A DNA stretch of 64,000 nucleotides, from the NCBI GenBank assembly GCA_039621445.1, contig CP154956.1, forward strand, positions 4,524,170 to 4,588,169. The letters are read 5' to 3'. Below the pieces are notes generated by a model. It was not told the DNA's origin, did not search any database, and saw nothing but the letters and a program-made list of their open reading frames with translations. Positions 36,550-48,170 of this stretch are shown one piece after another. The position numbers were made by a program, and so were the translations under genes. This DNA comes from Euglena gracilis (taxonomy: Eukaryota; Euglenida; Euglenophyceae; Euglenales). Positions within the stretch are counted from its first letter, which is position 1; every line of letters starts with the position of its first letter.

Positions 36550-38001
36550 GTCTGTTGCTGATCTTTATGGCATTGTATGGTTTCCCATTTTTCATGATGT
36601 GGGATATTCGATCCAATCAAGGTTGAGGGAGCAATCACTGTTTTTGACCTTGGTTATCCCCAGTGCTGCCAGCCTTGCCCCTCGGCAGTGGCGACTGCCG
36701 TGAACCGCCTGTTGCGTTTGCATTTGGCATTTCGAAATTGCTTCCAACCCCAAGGAATCAAATAGTCAAAAACAATGCTAGTGAGTGCTGGCATCTTGGT
36801 GGGTGTGGGGTCGTGGGTTGTGGCTTTGGGGGGATTAACGCGCCAAGGGTTGGGGTTGGGTTTCCGCTTTCCAGGAAGCGCACAACCCTAGCCCAGTCGA
36901 AAAAAATCCAAACCAGCTCGATTTGGGTGTTTTTTGAGATGTGCGTTTTTGGGTGCCAGCTGGGACACCCTCCCCCCCCCCCCGTTCGAACAACCTCGAC
37001 CCACCGGGGGGGGGGGGACCCACAAACACTTTTATTCTCAACCAGCACTTCCCCTCCCCCCCCAGCCTGGATGGCCACCCTCGGGGTGCTTAAGAAAACC
37101 TGAACAGATTTTTTTTTTTTTAGCCTTGGACCCCCTCTCCCCCCCCCGGGGGGTGGGGGTAGGCTGGTGGATATATCTTTTTCGGCGCCAACAGAACAGG
37201 GGTTTTTTTTTAAGACTGGGGGTGGGGGAGGCCCACCCACCCACCCCCTGGGGTGGGGCCCCCCAGGGGGGGGGGTCCGGGGGACCACTGCCCCTACCCA
37301 TGCGTCAACCCTTGAAACCCGCAGGATCACAAAGGGGTTCAGTGGCTCAACCTTACGCATTATGCCACGATGTTTGATGGCCAAGCCATTTTTTTGTTGG
37401 TCAGTTGATTGTCCCTGTTGGAGAATATCTTTTCCCACCCCTTTTATTATTTTTTGACGACCTTCATCTTACGGGTTTCCCACAACTGTTTCTTGGTGCT
37501 TTCCCCCCCACAAATGTAGTTCTTTTTGGAATCCGAATGCTCAAGGTAATCCAAAACATTTTGGTTTAATACACTCCAAATGCATGCAAATTGTCGTAGA
37601 AAAAGTTCACACGTTGGGATTGTCTTCAGTTTTGAACGCGGAAGACCCACTACGCCGCTATACTCTATTTCTCCCCGCCCCCCGTGCCCTTCCCAGCCAG
37701 ATAGTTGGCTCCAGGGCTACTATCTCCCGGCCACAACGGAACTGCTTCCCCTCACATCAAGACTTCATTGAGCTAATATGATTGCAATTTATGCAACGCC
37801 ACCTTTATCGTCTTCTGCACCCTGAATTAGTTTATTTCCTTCTATTGTTTGCTGACTCCTTTTTTAAAGACATTGCAATTTTCTGTCTGAAAGATCAAGG
37901 TCGGAAAAATTGGGGGTATTGTGTTTTTTATTATTATTGTTTCTGATCACCAAAGTTTGATAAAATAATGCTCAATAATTAGGGTGTTTCATTTTGACCC
38001 G

Positions 38002-38052
38002 AACCCTAACCCTAACCCTAACTAACCCTAACCCTAACCCTAACCCTAACCC
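38002..38052. repeat. Interstitial telomere-type repeats (CCCTAA)n
   Basis: About eight CCCTAA units in one orientation with a single break (CTAACTAA). Shorter TTAGGG pairs occur at 29,104-29,120 and 29,527-29,537, and CCCTAA units at about 29,740. It is internal, not at a contig end, so it is an interstitial repeat. TTAGGG is the opisthokont-type telomere unit but is also used by many other eukaryotes. Confidence 0.85.
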
Positions 38053-38995
38053 AATATCTTTGTGACTCCTCCCTCGGGGGGGGGGTTGAGAGTGGGTGTG
38101 GTTGGTGGGTGGGCTGCTGGACCCCCTGGGAGGATGGGCCACCATAGTGCAGTCCCAGCTTCTTTTTAACTCGGAAGATATATTTTTGTCTTTTACACAT
38201 AAAATTCTTGTTTGCTGAACAAATTGAAGATTCTGTTTGCAAAGGAGCTGAATTCTTAATGCCCCCTGATGAATTTTGGCACATTTCGAAGGCACATTTG
38301 GCACAGGCCTCCGGGTCAGTTTGTGGGGCATAAGAAAAGCTGAGAAGGTGAACGAAATGATGCAGTTTGGTCAGGGGTGTCTATTCTGCTGTTGCATTTA
38401 TTTCATCCCTGGGGGGTATTTTTTTTGTGAACTGGGTGGGGGTACTTTTTTTTTAGTGAATTCGACCTGTAAGCAGGGCGTACGGGGTTTAGGTGGGGGG
38501 TGTCCTCCCCCTTCTGGTGGTCCCCCCTGGGGGGTCCGGACCACCCCTCACCTGCCAAGGGGAGTCCAGAGGGACCAATGGGGGGTACTCAGCACCCCCC
38601 AAAAGGGCAAATTTTTCCTTCCAGTGCTTTGCACATTTTTTTTGCATTTTTTGATAAATTTTTGCCAAAAAGTGCCAAAATGGCACTTTTGGCCATTTTG
38701 GGGTGTCCAAATTTTTCGGCCCGGCGCGAAGCGCGGGGCGGAAAAGCAGTCACCTGGTCTGCGCCACTGTTTAGGTGGGGGGGGGGGTTGGACCGGAGGG
38801 GGTCCAGACCCCCCTAGCTGCCCTCATGTCGAAGCCTGATTTAGCCGCCTCTCCCAGATGTGCAGGTTCAACACCTCGTATGGTGGAGGGCAGGGGCTTA
38901 TCATTGGGGACTTTGGGGTGCTGTCAGAAGCAGCTCCGCCCCCCCCCACCCCCCACCCTGGGCAGACATCCCATGTCGCGCCCGTCCTAATTCCG

Positions 38996-39060
38996 CCCTC
39001 TCTGCAGCAGTTGCATTCCCACGTCTCCGCGCACGACAAATTCCCCTACCCCGGTGAAGG
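38996..39060 (+). CDS. Possible first exon island of second receptor-like gene
   Basis: A short open stretch with LQQLHSHVSAHDKFPYPGE. It precedes the Cache-like exons at 41.6-46.8 kb and has the same GC-rich third positions. Too short to be firm. Confidence 0.22.
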
Positions 39061-41579
39061 TTCGTTATGGCATTGTTTTCCTGTCCTCCATTTCGAAGAT
39101 CCCCGGAGTACCCCCTCCCGGCTCCAAGGGGCCTCGGTATGGGTCGAACCAGGAAATTTCTGCGGCGCGCTGCAAGAAATGACCAAAACTTGAAGCAATC
39201 TGGGGCCCTGAGTGGCTTCTTTTTGAGATGCCCCGCGAAAAATTCTGTTCACCGGGCCGAACCAAGGTTAAAAATTGTGGAGAATGGGCTTTCCTCGGGG
39301 GGGGGGTTCCCCACTTTGTGTTTCCCGCGACCCCTGGGCCATCCTTCGTGAGACCTTGTGCCGACCTGGCTGGGCGGGATGGGAGTAACGATTCACTTAA
39401 CACCTGTGACTCAGGAAGGGGGGGTTTCAAGGATGGGTGGGTTGGGGACGCTGGTCCCCAGGTGTGGTCGTGGGTTAGGTTTTGTCCCATCCGAAGGCTG
39501 GGACAAAAAATTCTTAAGCCTCAATCCTTTCGGCCCATTTTGGTGGGGCTTTGGGTGGGTGGGTGGTTGACCCCCCGGGGCAGGACTGTATCCCTGAAAC
39601 CCTGTGGGTGGTGGGTTGGGCGGCGGTCGACCCCCCCCCCACCGGCCTTCTGCCACCAGGGGGGTCGTGGGTGGTTGGGTTTTCGAAAAAAGTGGGTGGC
39701 CAGATTTGGGCTTGGCGACCAGTGCCCTCTGGGGGGGGGTCGGACTGAGGGAATCAATGGAGGGGAGACCGCCACAGGGTCTTGAAATGAAACCTGCGGC
39801 ACTGCCCCAGACCCAAGTTGCTGCGTTCGTGGCAACCCTTGACTTGATGGTGACCCTTCACATTCCTTGGCGTCCCCAGTCGTCCCCACTTTTATTTGGA
39901 CTGTCCCGCCTTGCCCGCATTCCTCATTCCAATGTTTGAATGTTGCATTGGGGAAGCAGCCAGTATTGCAAAAAGCGTGGTACAGCCTTGGCTGCCTTTT
40001 GCAGGCACTGCCCATTCATTTCTCCCAAGGCCTCCATTCCTCCCCACCGGACGATTTCATACGCGTTTGGGCGGAAAGCCAACACGTTTATTTCCAGCCA
40101 ACACTTTTTTCCCCGGCTGGCTGCACTGCCCCCCCCCCCCCGGGTCCTCAAGAAATCCCCTGGCCCACTAGCCTAGACCATTGTGATGATCAAGCCCCCC
40201 CCCTTTTTTCAGTGGTCAGTTGACTTCCTCTGGACATCTTTCTCACGTTGTTTCAATTTTTGACATTGGGTTCTTGGGGCTTTCCCAAAACGGTTTCCTG
40301 GTGCTGCCCCCCCAAAAAATAAAGTTGTGCAGCCCTGGCCCCCTTTTACAAAGGCGCTGTAAATTCCTGGACTCTAAGGGGCACCTTGGACTCCCCAAGG
40401 TTCCTCTTCCAGCCCTTTGCACCAAACAAATTTTTTGTTCGCCAAAAAGTGCCCAAAACGGTATTTCTGGCCGGTTTTGCGAGTCGAAATTCTAGACCTG
40501 GCATTCTGGGCTGAGCCAAAAATTAAGGTACCACCCCGACACCCCACCCACGACCCCCAGGGGGGGGGAGTAGTGACTGATTGGTTTTCCGGGGGGGGGG
40601 GTTGGAAAAGTGGAAATGACCCCACGGGGTCAATAAAAAAAAATGTATGGGCTGGACAGCAAGGATTGGTGGACGGTGGTGGACCGTCACCAGGGAAGTA
40701 GAGGGTGGGGTGGTCTGACCCACCAAGCACCTCTGCGTGCAAGGAACGTATTGATCTGGTTTCTTTGGGGGGTAAAAATTAGAAAACCAAGTTGGATGGG
40801 GGAGGCCCACAACTTCCCACTTACAATTGATAGGGTTGGAGAGCTTTCCGTTCAGCCCCCTTGCCCAGTCCGCCATTACCCAGGGTTCGAGATAAAGGCA
40901 GGTCGACTAGTCTAGAATCCAAGGGAAATTTGATCACAATTGTGAAAGAGAAAGGCCAAAAATTTCCCAGGACTTTCGACGCTGGGTCAATTTCGTGCTT
41001 TTTTGCCACCCCCCCCCCCCCCAGGGGCTCTAGGCCAAAGAAAACCAGTCAGCTCGGGTGGGGGGGGGGCTTGGTCTGCGACGAAGTGATTGCACGGTCT
41101 AGCCTTGGGGGCCCTGAGATGGGGAAGTTCAGGCAGGGCTTGGACATGAGAAACAAAATGTGGTTCGGGTGCTTCACAGTGCACGGGCATCTGCCAAACA
41201 TGTTAACGCGAGGGAGCTTGGATACGGCTATGAAAACACAACCATTTGTCCAATTTATTGTGTGAATTGTGTCTGCAACCACCATCATTGTTGTGACATC
41301 CATTCAGGGTTTGTGCAAAACTATGCACATCTCGGTGTATGCCATCTACATCCTGGCCTGCTTGATGGCAATTGGTGCAGCCATTTTGAGCCGTGAAGTA
41401 CTTGTCATTTATGGTGGCTTTTTGTTGAGCAGTTGAGCCAGGCTGGTGATTTTTATGAGTGTTGGTTGAATAAACAATGCTCCACCAACTCCAGAAATCA
41501 ATTTTGCCAATACTTTGCAACTTTGCACTTACGCCCATCCCTCCCCACCTAAACAGTGCCTTGGTTGGCCAAAGCAACC

Positions 41580-41837
41580 AACTTCCGGCCGTGGAGTCGG
41601 GTTTCTGCTGAAGGGTTCACCGTGCCCCTGGACTGCCGGTTGCCGGAATTGGGCTGGGGGATCAAGGGCGCGTGTGCCATTGGCCGACAGATTCTGTTCC
41701 AGCTGGCGGATGAGCCCGCCACCGCGCTGCGGGCGGAAAACATCATCGGCGCGATGAACCGGAGCATATTTGCCAACTGCCCCGGATCGCTTTCCACCAT
41801 TTTGACGATGCTTCGAATTGCATTTGAGGCAAGGAAG
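41580..41837 (+). CDS. Second receptor-like gene, sensor exon 1
   Basis: The frame contains GWGIKGACAIGRQILFQLAD, EPATALRAENIIGAMNRSIF, ANCPGSLSTILTMLRIAFEA and RK, ending exactly at a good donor (AAG|GTACGT, 41,837/41,838). A long helix followed by a Cys-containing turn suits the beginning of an extracellular Cache-type sensor. Third positions are GC-rich, as in the first receptor gene, and the flanks are poly-C and A/T-rich intron sequence. This is the best exon of a second, related receptor. Confidence 0.55.
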
Positions 41838-42448
41838 GTACGTCTCGGTTTGACTCCATCCCTGCCATTTGTTTTGACCTCTCAAATCGGACAGCATTTG
41901 TTGCCCACCCTAAAAGTCTGCAGACCCCCCTCCTGATGAGTGTGTAGTTCCTAATAAGTGACAGGGTTGGAGTTAGGGTTAGAAAAAGAAGATTTTGGGA
42001 GGGGTCCATCCGGCTGCCGTTCTTGGTTGGGCTGATCACATTTCAACTTGTATGGTGTCATTTCCCCAGCTTGCCAGTCAGCATTAACATTGGGTTTTAT
42101 TCGGACTCACTTTTCAACCTGCAACGTTGTGCAAACATCACCTTTAGTCAATCTGGTACAAAAAAATCAGGTTCAGAAAGCACAAAAAGGCTGTGGAAAT
42201 TATTCCAGTGTTGCAATTAATTTCAGAGCTTTTCAGATGTATCTGGTGAAGTTCCGATTTTCTTCTTTGTTTTTTGGCCTTCGAAAAATGGACATGGATT
42301 GTCCATTCATCAGTCGGTCTGGATTATTTGCTAGATTTCGCCTTTCTTCCATCTTTATGTTCGTATTTTTTTTGTGATTTTCTTTAAAGGCACTGTGAAG
42401 CAATTACATTGAGCTTTACCCTTATGTCACATGTGCTGTCACAGTTCG

Positions 42449-42497
42449 TACTGCTGGACGGCGGGGACCTTTATTACAGCCTTATTGACGTGTGAAT
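42449..42497 (+). CDS. Second receptor-like gene, possible small exon
   Basis: After a CACAG acceptor the frame gives FVLLDGGDLYYSLIDV, a beta-strand-rich stretch with a GTG donor-like end. Fits between the neighbouring sensor exons. Short, so low confidence. Confidence 0.3.
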
Positions 42498-43390
42498 GAT
42501 TCCAGTTTTGTTTTCCCTGTGGGGACGTCATATAGTAGTTCTTTATTGAAGCCATCCAATCAGAAAGGCGTCCAGCCCTCGGGTCCCACAGTTGAGGGCC
42601 CCTGATGCGGTGTATGCAATGACCGCGTCTTTCATGTTCCAAAACCAGCTCGGGCCACGGATGAATCTTGAAGTAGGATGTGTTGCTCCTCTCGAAACAA
42701 ATAATTTTTTTTTGTGGTCAAAAGGCTGAGATTGCTTTTTTTGTCGCAGCATTTCCTGCCCATATTGACTCCCTCAAAGTGATACCCGGGTGAACTTGTC
42801 CGGCATTTTGGTGAAATTGTTGATGCAGAGGCTTAGTTTGGGGGGCTTTTTATTTTTTGCAGTTTTGGTTTTGATCATGGAAACTTTGAGAAGACACACA
42901 CAACCAAAAAAAACTAGGATTTGGGGTAATTGTTCTTTTTTTAAGCAAGTGACAGAAAATTGACTCCAGAGATCTGAAGGATTCGTACAAATACCACATT
43001 TTTGGCAATTATATTTCTTTGGTGATCTTGAGCAGCGAGTGGAACTGATGATGATTTTTCAGCCTGGCAGGGCTCATGCCATACATTTGAAAAAATAAAC
43101 AGCTGTTGACAGCTGACTATAACATTCGTACATACCATGCCATACCCACGCATCCATCTTACCATCTTTTCATTACCCACCATGTTTCAGGCCCTATTTT
43201 CTGACGCAGATTTTGGGTCTGTCCGTATGTCCGATTCTTTGCGTACACTCTCCCCAACCAATGTCGTGATTTGGCTGTGGCTGGTGTGTGTTATTTTTAC
43301 CAGATGCACATTTCCCCCCCCCCCCAGAATTCACCCTCATCTGATTTATTTGACAGCAGATGTAATCGTTCATTGGCCCGCCCACAACCT

Positions 43391-43500
43391 CTGGCATGTG
43401 GTACGACCGGACGTTGCAGGCGTGGTGGGACCTCTCCCTTGCCGGGGACTACCTGTATATGTATGCCCTGACGGACCCTGAGGATGGGCTGTCCTACCCC
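43391..43500 (+). CDS. Second receptor-like gene, sensor exon 3
   Basis: The frame encodes SGMWYDRTLQAWWDLSLAGD, YLYMYALTDPEDGLSYPQA. 'WYDRTLQAWWD' followed by paired Tyr-rich strands resembles the 'R.WY....' and following strand region of a Cache fold. Flanked by poly-C runs. Confidence 0.5.
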
Positions 43501-43767
43501 CAGGCCTCCTCCAAAGCGCCATCACAGGAACGCCGCTGTTGAAGAGGCTGCCTTTTTGATGGCCATTGCCGCTTCCAGATTTGATGTGCCAATTTCCTGC
43601 CCCCCCCCCCACCCCAGCCCACAAGGTGAGTTGCAGAGGGTACTTCATGCGTGTTTGGCTTTGCAGCGAGTGGTATTACCAAATGTGGTCCCCCAATTGA
43701 TTCCAACCAGGTTTTGAATAGTGCTGAGCTCTTTATAAGCGCGCCCCCACCCCTTCATTGACCCCGA

Positions 43768-44150
43768 CCCGGCGGCCCGACGGCCCGGCAGCCCGGCGGC
43801 CCGGCCGGCGGCCCGGCGGCCCGGCCGGCGGTCCGGCCGGAGGCCCGGCCCAGCGGCCCGGCGGTCCGGCCGGCGGCCCGGCGGTCCGGCCGGCGGCCCG
43901 GCGGCCCGGCGGTCCGGCCGGCGGCCCGGCGGCCCGGCGGCCCGGCGGCCCGGCCGGCGGCCCGGCGGCCCGGCCGGCGGCCCGGCGGCCCAGCCGGCGG
44001 CCCGGCGGCCCGGCCGGCGGCCCGGCGGTCCGGCCGGCGGCCCGGCGGCCCGGCGGTCCGGCCCGGCCCGGCGGCCCGGCGGCCCGGCGGCCCGGCGGCC
44101 CGGCCGGCGGCCCGGCGGCCCGGCGGCCCGGCCGGCGGCCCGGCGGCCCG
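43768..44150. repeat. GC-only satellite, 'ggcccggcggcccggcc' units
   Basis: About 380 bp made almost wholly of G and C. The basic steps are 'cccggcgg' and 'cccggccggcgg' in irregular order. Open frames through it on both strands (Pro/Gly/Arg/Ala repeats) are artefacts. Strong secondary structure is expected, and such blocks are hard to sequence and assemble. Confidence 0.92.
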
Positions 44151-45078
44151 AAAAACGCTCGTTTTCGGATCAAAGCAGTTTTTCTGGGTCCGCGAGGCCA
44201 AAAAAACATCGTTTCGAGCAAAAAAAATTTTTGGGATTTTTTTCGACTTTTTTGACCCGGGGTCATGATGGCCATCCGTCCGGGGTCATGATGGCCATCC
44301 GGGGTCATGATGGCCATCCGGGGTCATGATGGCCATCCGGGGTCATGATGGCCATCCGGGGTCATGATGGCCATCATGGGTCATGATGGCCATCCGGGGT
44401 CATGATGGCCATCCGGGGTCATGATGGCCATCCGGGGTCATGATGGCCATCATTGGTCATGATGGCCATCCGGGGTCATCATGGCCATCATTGGTCAGGA
44501 TGGCCATCATTGGTCATGATGGCCATCCGGGGTCATGATGGCCATCATTGGTCATGATGGCCATCCGGGGTCATGATGGCCATCCGGGGTCATGATGGCC
44601 ATCCGGGGTCATGATGGCCATCCGGGGTCATGATGGCGGGTCGAAAAACGCTCGTTTTCGGCTCCGAAACAGTTTTTCTGGGTCCGGGAGGCCAAAAAAC
44701 ATCGTTTCGGGCAAAAAAAATTTTTCGATTTTTTTTCGACTTTTTCAACCCGGTTTTGACCCAAAGTCAATGGGTCGGCGGCCCAAAACGGGGCGCTGGC
44801 GGGTCGAAAAACGCTCGTTTTCGGCTCGAAAACAGTTTTTCTGGGTCCGGGAGGCCAAAAAACATCGTTTCGGGCAAAAAAATTTTTTTCGATTTTTTTC
44901 GACTTTTTCGACCCGGTTTTGACCCAAAGTCAATGGGTCGGCGGCCCAAAACGGGGCGCTGGCGGGTCGAAAAACGCTCGTTTTCGGCTCAAAAACAGTT
45001 TTTCTGGGTCCGGGAGGCCCAAAAACATCGTTTCGGGCAAAAAAAAATTTTTCGATTTTTTTCGACTTTTTTGGCCGA
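44150..45078. repeat. 163-bp tandem repeat interrupted by a 19-bp minisatellite
   Basis: The unit begins 'gtcgaaaaacgctcgttttc' and continues with 'ctgggtccg(g/c)gaggcc' and 'catcgtttcggg'. Units start at about 44,150 (diverged), 44,638, 44,801 and 44,963, so the last three are exactly 162-163 bp apart. Between the first and second unit lies a minisatellite of a 19-bp unit (44,255-44,640). Non-coding although open frames run through it. Confidence 0.88.
44255..44640. repeat. Minisatellite 'ggtcatgatggccatccgg' (19 bp)
   Basis: About 20 units, some with 'atcattggtcatgatggcc' variants. Each unit contains the palindromes TCATGA and GATGGCCATC, so single strands can fold at every unit. Confidence 0.93.
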
Positions 45079-45515
45079 AAACGGCTAAGTCGAACAGAGG
45101 GAAAAGTGTCAAAATGGCCTGAAATGGCCAAATTGGCCAAAAAAAACGCCCGTATCTCGGGCTGGGCGGGGAGTTGCGGGGAAACCAAAATCCCAGTAGA
45201 TAGAGCGTTCCAAGGGCTTCAATTTAGGTCTCCGGATATTTCCTTTGATTTTGCATCATTTTCGAGAAATTTTGAAAATTGACATTTTTTGACCCCCCAC
45301 CCCCCGAAAACGGCTAAGTCGAACAGAGGGAAAAGTGTACAAAACGGCCAGCTGCGCCGAAAACGGCCGTATCTCGGGCTGGGCGGGGAGTTGCGGGGAA
45401 ATCAAAATACCAGCAGATGGGGCGTTCCAAGGGCTTCAAATTAGGTCTCCGGACATTTCCTTTGATTTGGCTTCATTTTGGAGATATTTTGAAAATTGAC
45501 ATTTTTTGGCAGTCC
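45079..45515. repeat. Two tandem copies of a 230-bp unit
   Basis: Both copies start 'cggctaagtcgaacagaggg' (about 45,083 and 45,310) and share 'gtatctcgggctgggcgggg', 'gcgttccaagggcttca' and 'aggtctccgga'. A third, diverged start may follow at about 45,580 ('ataactcgggcctggcgggg'). Non-coding. Confidence 0.88.
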
Positions 45516-46481
45516 AAAGGGGGGGGGGCTCATCCAGGGGGGCGGGTAAATCCTACCGGGTTTGGACCCCTTCGCGCGTGAATAACTCGGGCCTGGCGGG
45601 GAGTTGGGGGTCAAACCCAGGTGATTCGGAAACTAGGAATCCAGTCGCTCGTGACTGAAAAAAAAATTCCGGGAACCGGGCCGGGATCATGGTGATAATC
45701 CGTCGGTTCTCCTGGTGGCCCCGACCCGGGGGGGGGGGAGGGGGGGGTCGAGGGGGGGGATTTCGACGGTGGTAAGCTTCGCTCTTACCCATAAAGGGAT
45801 AAGAGCTCAGCGACCCCCCACATATACCGTATCCCCTTGTCCTGGACATGGCGAGCCCATGACACACCTGTGTCAATTGCATTTTGGGTGCCATATTTTG
45901 GTATGCCAAGGACGGGGCGGGGAGGTACCCCTGCACGACTGACCCCTGCCTAGCAGTGGGCACAAAAGACCTCCAACAGTTTAATGCAACTTGACACCCT
46001 GAGCATGTAAGCCTCAACGGCAGGTCCATTTGGGGGGGCTATGGCTCTTTTGTCAACCGACCTATCAGCATCGGAGGCCTTTTTCTCAGGGTTTCTTGAC
46101 CTTGGTAATCCACCTGTCTGCTGAAAGTTTCCGGCATGCACCTGATTGCAAATCAAATGTGTCACACCATCCGAGCACGCCATCCATCCCTAAAATGGAC
46201 AACCAGAAGTCACAGGCATGGATGAATGTGTGGGTGGGGCTGAGATTTTTGTGTTTCAAATGATTGGGAGTCCGGCATAGTTTTCTCTTGAGTTGGGTGA
46301 AAGTGGTGCCGTCGTTTTAGGGAGACTCCATAATTGTTTCCAATCCTCACTGAAGCCCGAATAGTGTCCCATGCGATGCCTCAGTCAGATATGCACCGGG
46401 ACCGTCGTGTGACGTCGGTTTGACACCCCCCTCCCCTACCACCCGTCCCCCACGTCTTTCTCTGGGGGCCTGCCACCGCCT

Positions 46482-46597
46482 GCCAGGTGGAGTGGCCCAC
46501 GTATGCCCGCCCCCAACTGGCGGCGGAGCCGATGTTCGCATTCAGCATGGACGTTGCGGTGGGAGATGGCAGGCAGGCCCTGTTCTTTGGGGCCATC
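46482..46597 (+). CDS. Second receptor-like gene, sensor exon 4
   Basis: The frame reads VEWPTYARPQLAAEPMFAFS then MDVAVGDGRQ. A Pro/Ala turn followed by 'MFAFSMDV' strands suits the C-terminal Cache half. A CCAG acceptor precedes and a T-rich intron follows. Confidence 0.48.
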
Positions 46598-46707
46598 ATT
46601 TAGATCATTTTGTGCATTTTTTTGGAGAAAATGTTTAGATATATTGGATTGTATTTTTTGGGTAGTGTGCAATCTACGCCAATCTCATGTTTTTTTTTGG
46701 CTGAAAG

Positions 46708-46835
46708 TTTCAGGAGTTCTGTCCGGGTTTGTGGGCATGTTAATAACCACGCCTGACGGCAAGTACCTGCTGGATAGCTTTTTTGGTGCTGCTCTGCAAT
46801 GGACCACCGGCGACGGAAACTGCTACTGGCCAGGG
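46708..46835 (+). CDS. Second receptor-like gene, last exon before the junction
   Basis: After a T-rich tract and 'tttcag' (acceptor about 46,711) the frame reads VLSGFVGMLITTPDGKYLLD then SFFGAALQWTTGDGNCYW. This is a sensor-type strand pair. No membrane segment, linker or cyclase domain follows, because host-type DNA ends 130 bp later. The gene is therefore cut off at the junction. Confidence 0.5.
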
Positions 46836-46959
46836 GGAGGGGTAGCTGGCCTGGCCTGCCACACGTTTTGTCATTCTGGCTCAAAGTCCTCTTCAGCCTG
46901 TATTTCAATGATCCCGACGTACCACCTTTTCGCTTTTGCGTTTGTATCCCATTCGTACC

Positions 46960-47006
46960 CCCCCAAACCCAATAATTTTTAATTACATGATAATTAATAA
47001 TTTGGG
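46960..47006. other. Junction between host-type and viral-type DNA
   Basis: GC-rich, poly-C-bearing sequence ends at a seven-C run (about 46,961-46,967). From there on the DNA is AT-rich to the end of the window, apart from the two GC-rich foreign pieces described below. Immediately at the change a small imperfect inverted repeat (aacccaataatt ... aataatttgggtt, about 46,969-47,008) leads into the larger palindromic element. Could be an integration boundary or an assembly join. Confidence 0.6.
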
Positions 47007-47213
47007 TTATTTATTATGAGCGTGTGTGTACGCGCCAGTTATCCACGCGCGGTAATAATTTTATTATTTATTAATTATTGAACATATAATGGATAAAATA
47101 TAATATTTTAAAATATATTTAATGTAAATAATATATGTTTAATAAAAATTAATATGTATTATATTACCGCACCGGGGATAACTGGCGCGTACACACACGC
47201 TCATAATAAATAA
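47007..47213. mobile_element. 207-bp palindromic (MITE-like) element at the junction
   Basis: Perfect 38-bp inverted arms (47,007-47,044 and 47,176-47,213) start TTATTTATTATGAGCG and contain TACGCGCCAGTTATCC. A further 'gcggtaata' pair (47,048-47,056 and 47,162-47,170) extends the arms to about 50 bp. The centre is AT-only. No open frame. It may be a MITE, or a hairpin structure tied to the end of the viral DNA. Confidence 0.75.
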
Positions 47214-48170
47214 TATTATAATTATTACTTTTGTTAATATGGGTGAATAATCATATGTTTCAACCAAGTGTTCATTTAATTATATTTAATGTATATATAA
47301 ATATATATACTATATATATGTATATATATGTGTATATATATACATATATATACATATATATACATATATATACACACATATATAATATATATAATAAAAA
47401 AGTTTTAAAAAGAAAGGTTGTTTGTTATGTTTATGTCGATCTGCATAGTTTGCATAGTTTGCAGGGTTTTTTACAAAAAAAATTTCAAATTTTTTTTCGT
47501 ATTATGTATTTTCAAAAAAAAATATTTTTTTGTTGGGTATACAGCTATAAACCTTTCAGTTTGCCATAAAATTGATATTTATATGTGAAATTTGATATTG
47601 TACGCTGTTGGGTTTTATTAGTTTGTTAATTGTTTTTATTGCTTTGTGTTGAGGTTGTTGTTAGATTGGTTTTTTCGAATATATAGGCATCATTGGATAT
47701 ATCGCGCATGGTTCATTATATTGTTTGTATTATCTATTTATATACCTATTTGTTTATTTTTATAGCGCTCCCGTGTATTTTTTTGTTACTTATTTATATT
47801 AAATTCGCTTGAATATAGGTCGTGGGAGTAGGAAGGTACCCAAAAAATTCTTTACATATATTTTTTTTATTTTTATTTTTTCCCCCCTTACGAATTTTTT
47901 TTTGACCCTCCCGCTCCCTCCCACGCTCCCACGCCTTTCACACGCACTTATATATTCAACACTTCCTTCCGATTGTAATGCATCAGTGGAGCGAGGAAAG
48001 TTGTCGATACATTTTGTGTTTACCTATATGTCAGGTGATATATTTTCCCCCAGTAAAAAATAATTAATTACAATATTAATCAACAGTCATGCCCAGGTTA
48101 GATTTGCCTCTTTTTTCTGCATATTTATTGTAAACTATGGGTTTTAGCGTCTAAGTTTGATAATTTATTT
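47214..48170. other. AT-rich gene-free stretch
   Basis: About 950 bp of A/T-rich sequence with TATATACA-type microsatellite (47,280-47,395). One isolated AAAATTGA (47,568-47,575) has no gene behind it. No protein or RNA signature seen. Confidence 0.6.

Larger units (their letters stand above)
31540..38990. other. Intergenic or intronic stretch without a firm gene
   Basis: No exon reaches my threshold in about 7.4 kb. An open frame at about 36,178-36,330 (PPFFRTFESSLYDPSFHSVF) is possible. The stretch holds a 30-bp TG run (34,410-34,439), 'ataagcataagc' units (34,728-34,785), an inverted repeat (33,355-33,770), a repeat-family-A copy (34,910-35,390), a 102-bp foldback element (36,448-36,549), telomere-type repeats (38,002-38,052) and many poly-G/C runs. 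It probably separates the two receptor genes. Confidence 0.4.

Noticed and set aside
38002-38052. True chromosome end
   Set aside because: Sequence continues on both sides with ordinary host-type DNA.
43733-44317. Pro/Gly/Arg/Ala-repeat protein (194 codons)
   Set aside because: Product of a G/C-only satellite open in several frames on both strands.
44611-45188. Phe/Lys-rich proteins (KKIFRFF-type repeats)
   Set aside because: They follow the 163-bp tandem repeat exactly and occur on both strands, with no domain.
47231-47569. Tyr/Ile-repeat open frame in the AT-rich gap
   Set aside because: Read-through of a TATATACA microsatellite.
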